Source: Pseudomonadota bacterium (GTDB taxonomy: Bacteria > Pseudomonadota > Gammaproteobacteria > Steroidobacterales > Steroidobacteraceae). Taken from it: a DNA stretch of 6,652 nt. Shown here one piece after another: positions 4,606 through 6,652 of the stretch. The stretch is taken from positions 1 through 6,652 of the forward strand of contig JAKADE010000160.1 in the NCBI GenBank assembly GCA_021820785.1. Direction: 5' to 3'. The notes below the pieces were generated by a model. The model saw only the letters and a program-made list of their open reading frames with translations. It did no database searches and was not told the DNA's origin. The position numbers were made by a program, and so were the translations under genes. Every line of letters starts with the position of its first letter. Position 1 is the first letter of the stretch.

Positions 4606-6642
4606 ATGCAACCACCCAGTCACGTCCGTACTCGGCGCACCGCTGGGAAAGAAAGCGCGGTACGCGAGCTCGATGCCGAATCGACTTCGGTCACCGAGGC
4701 AGTCCCTTGGCCCGTCTCAGCGCACCCGGAGGACATTCCCTTCTCGCCGGGAACACGCCTGAGGCTCGGCGTCACTCAAGTGCGGCTGGTCCATGCTCTC
4801 TCGCTTGATCGGCTGCTGGTCAAGGACCTGGAAACGGGCGAGACGCGCATCGTCGCGCGCGCAACCGTAAGGCCCGTCGATAAAAGCCCCGCCGGGCCGG
4901 ATCCGCAGCCCATCGAGGGCACGAACGTGAGCGACGAACAACTGGCGCGGCTGACCGCCCGTGAGGCGGTGCTGAAGCCCTACGTCGGTGGAGGTGAGTT
5001 GACTCGCAAAGAGGCACGACGCTTGGGCAGTACCTTGGGTGTTTCTGCCCGCACGGTACGCCGGTGGCTGCATCGCTACCGACGCGCCGGGGACATCACG
5101 GGACTGATGCCGAGACGCCGGGGTGTTCAGTCTGGCCAGCGCACGCTCGATCCGGCCCTGGACGCCATTATTCGTTTCGCCGTCGAAGCGAAGCTCAAGA
5201 GCAGCGGGAACTGCTCGGTTCGGGCAGTGTACGAGGCGATTCGCGGCGACTGTGCGGCTATTGGTAAGGCGGTGCCCGCGCGCGCGACAGTTCTCGGTCG
5301 CATCAAGGCGCTCAAAGCGGATCCGCAGTCTCTGCCTCCCGAAGTTGCGCAGGAGGTGCGCAGCCGGCGGCGACTCGTGCGCGGCTCCGCCGCCGCCCCC
5401 CACGCACTCTCCCGCGTTGAGATTGATCATACGCTCGTCGACACCCATATCGTCGATGCCCGGGACCGCGGTCCCTTGGGGCGCCCGTGGCTCACGATCG
5501 CGATGGATGTCTGCACGCGGGCGATCCTGGGATTTGTGCTCACCTTCGAGGCGCCGAGTCGCTTGAGTGTGGCGCTTTGTCTTCGCCACGCAATCTATCC
5601 CAAGGAGGGCTGGCTGAAAGCCATCGGCGCGAGGGGCCCCTGGCCGGTATTCGGTCGTCCGCAGTACATCTACACCGACAACGGGGCGGAATTTCGCTCA
5701 GCCTCGTTTCAGATGGGCTGCAAGCGCCAGCACATCGAGAACGGCTATCGGCCCGCTCGCACGCCGCGATTCGGCGGCAGCATCGAACGCCTGATCGGCA
5801 CGTTCATGCGTCGCATGCGCCTGATCCCCGGCAACACGTTCAACGAGATTCTCGGCAAGCGCAGCCCGTACCCGGCTCAGCAGGCGATACTCACCTTGGA
5901 GGACCTCGAGCTCTGGTTCACCAACGAGATCACGGCTTACCATCATGAGCGCCACAGCACCCTCGGTGGGGCCCCACTTGCCGCCTGGGAAGCCGCGTGG
6001 CGCACGCCGCATGGCGTGGTAGTACCCCCGCACCCTGCCGACCCGCAGACACTCTTTGCGGATCTGCTGCCGCATGCGCTGCGGGTGGTCAAACCGGTTG
6101 GTATCGATTGGCACTGCCTGCGCTATCGCAGCGATGCCCTGGCGCCATACGTCGACCCCGACATCAAGCGCGTTGTTCGCATCGATCCGCGCGACATCTC
6201 CTCCATCTGGCTCGACCTGCCGCAGGGCGGGCACCTTCAGGTTCCGTGGGTGAATGCGGCCTGGCCGCGCCTGTCGCTCTGGGAGTGGAACGAGATCCGC
6301 GCCCGGGATGGTCGACGCGCAAAGGGCGCGGATCCCGAGTTCGTTCGACGGTGTCTCGCGGACAACGACGCGCTGATCGCGGCACGGGCGGACCGAGGGG
6401 AGCTTCGGGCACGCCGGCGCCGGGCCCGTCTCGAGCGCTGGCGTTCAGATGAGACACGACAGAACGCGGCGCCGTCGGCGCCGGCAACTCAACCGCGCAC
6501 GCGCCTTTCGAACCGGAAGCGGGGCGAGCGCGGCGGGAAAGTTCCGGGTCAAGTGCCCCGGTTGCCGCCGCTGCCGCGCACGCAGCTCGAGGTGACACGC
6601 ACCTCGGTGGAAAGTCCCGTCCCCTTCGAAGTGTTGGAGTAG
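4606..6642 (+). CDS. tniA: TniA/TnsB-like DDE transposase with Mu-type C-terminal domain
   Basis: Cut-and-join transposase of the Tn7/Tn5053/Mu superfamily, 678 residues from the ATG at 4606. GAGGGAG lies five bases before this start, so I reject an in-frame TTG at 4519, whose extra 29 residues are low-complexity. Order of parts: N-terminal region (1-110); helix-turn-helix around 131-160 (ELTRKEARRLGSTLGVSART, then VRRWLHRYR); a GLMPRRRG linker; the RNase H-like core with D274 (RVEIDHT), D358 (YIYTDNGAEF) and E394 (FGGSIERLIGTF), a DD(35)E triad; a YHHERHSTLGGAPLAAWE segment; the Mu-type C-terminal barrel at about 488-548; and a long basic tail ending in SPVPFEVLE, where TniA/TnsB proteins touch their ATPase partner. 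It is longer than TniA of Tn402 (about 559 residues). All catalytic residues are intact, so it may be active. The next gene starts four bases after the stop, implying translational coupling. Confidence 0.93.
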   Translation: MQPPSHVRTRRTAGKESAVRELDAESTSVTEAVPWPVSAHPEDIPFSPGTRLRLGVTQVRLVHALSLDRLLVKDLETGETRIVARATVRPVDKSPAGPDPQPIEGTNVSDEQLARLTAREAVLKPYVGGGELTRKEARRLGSTLGVSARTVRRWLHRYRRAGDITGLMPRRRGVQSGQRTLDPALDAIIRFAVEAKLKSSGNCSVRAVYEAIRGDCAAIGKAVPARATVLGRIKALKADPQSLPPEVAQEVRSRRRLVRGSAAAPHALSRVEIDHTLVDTHIVDARDRGPLGRPWLTIAMDVCTRAILGFVLTFEAPSRLSVALCLRHAIYPKEGWLKAIGARGPWPVFGRPQYIYTDNGAEFRSASFQMGCKRQHIENGYRPARTPRFGGSIERLIGTFMRRMRLIPGNTFNEILGKRSPYPAQQAILTLEDLELWFTNEITAYHHERHSTLGGAPLAAWEAAWRTPHGVVVPPHPADPQTLFADLLPHALRVVKPVGIDWHCLRYRSDALAPYVDPDIKRVVRIDPRDISSIWLDLPQGGHLQVPWVNAAWPRLSLWEWNEIRARDGRRAKGADPEFVRRCLADNDALIAARADRGELRARRRRARLERWRSDETRQNAAPSAPATQPRTRLSNRKRGERGGKVPGQVPRLPPLPRTQLEVTRTSVESPVPFEVLE

Positions 6643-6646
6643 TGCG

Positions 6647-6652
6647 ATGGAA
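6647..6652 (+). CDS. start of the next transposition gene, probably the TniB/TnsC-like ATPase
   Basis: Only ATG GAA (Met-Glu) is in the window. A GGAG at 6636-6639, inside the end of the transposase gene, sits seven bases before the ATG, a well-placed ribosome site. In tniABQ and tnsABCD operons the gene directly after the DDE transposase encodes an AAA+ ATPase that selects target DNA and activates the transposase. The start is clear; the product is inferred from gene order alone. Confidence 0.6.

Overview
The window is GC-rich proteobacterial DNA, probably gamma- or betaproteobacterial. It has the look of an accessory region or genomic island rather than ordinary chromosome. Evidence for this is a divergent Gram-negative mer operon start, a Tn7/Tn5053-type DDE transposase, an orphan toxin-antitoxin component, two gene remnants and long gene-poor stretches. 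The species cannot be named from the sequence.

Left end (1-924): the first 16 bases hold the start of merP, followed by a complete merT, both on the minus strand. The divergent merR lies on the plus strand. They share a canonical mer operator/promoter (452-482) with the 19-bp spacer that MerR untwists. Hg(II) would be captured by periplasmic MerP and imported by MerT, and MerR would sense it. The reductase gene merA would lie beyond the left edge.

Region 925-1716 has no convincing intact gene. One reading frame (about 1015-1200) resembles the LPD7 domain of relaxases and polyvalent mobilization proteins and is probably a remnant. The rest is GC-rich sequence with no recognisable product.

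Middle (1717-3420): three gene-sized units. They are pdxH (minus; pyridoxine/pyridoxamine 5'-phosphate oxidase), a divergent single-PAS-domain protein (plus), and a small conserved hypothetical protein (minus). A nested inverted repeat sits in the pdxH/PAS divergent region.

Region 3396-4518: a frameshifted 3' remnant of a second, diverged merR (about 3566-3675) lies 2.8 kb from the intact one, showing that mer DNA was rearranged or inserted here more than once. Next comes an antitoxin of the Xre/MbcA/ParS toxin-binding family (minus) with no RES-type toxin beside it. The sequence from 4089 to 4605 has no convincing gene and probably contains the left end of the following transposon.

Right end (4606-6652): a 678-residue TniA/TnsB-like transposase with helix-turn-helix, DD(35)E catalytic core and Mu-type C-terminal barrel. 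Four bases after its stop codon the next gene starts (ATG GAA at 6647), most likely the ATPase partner (TniB/TnsC-like). Whatever cargo or targeting system this element carries lies outside the window. No CRISPR array, tRNA or rRNA was seen.
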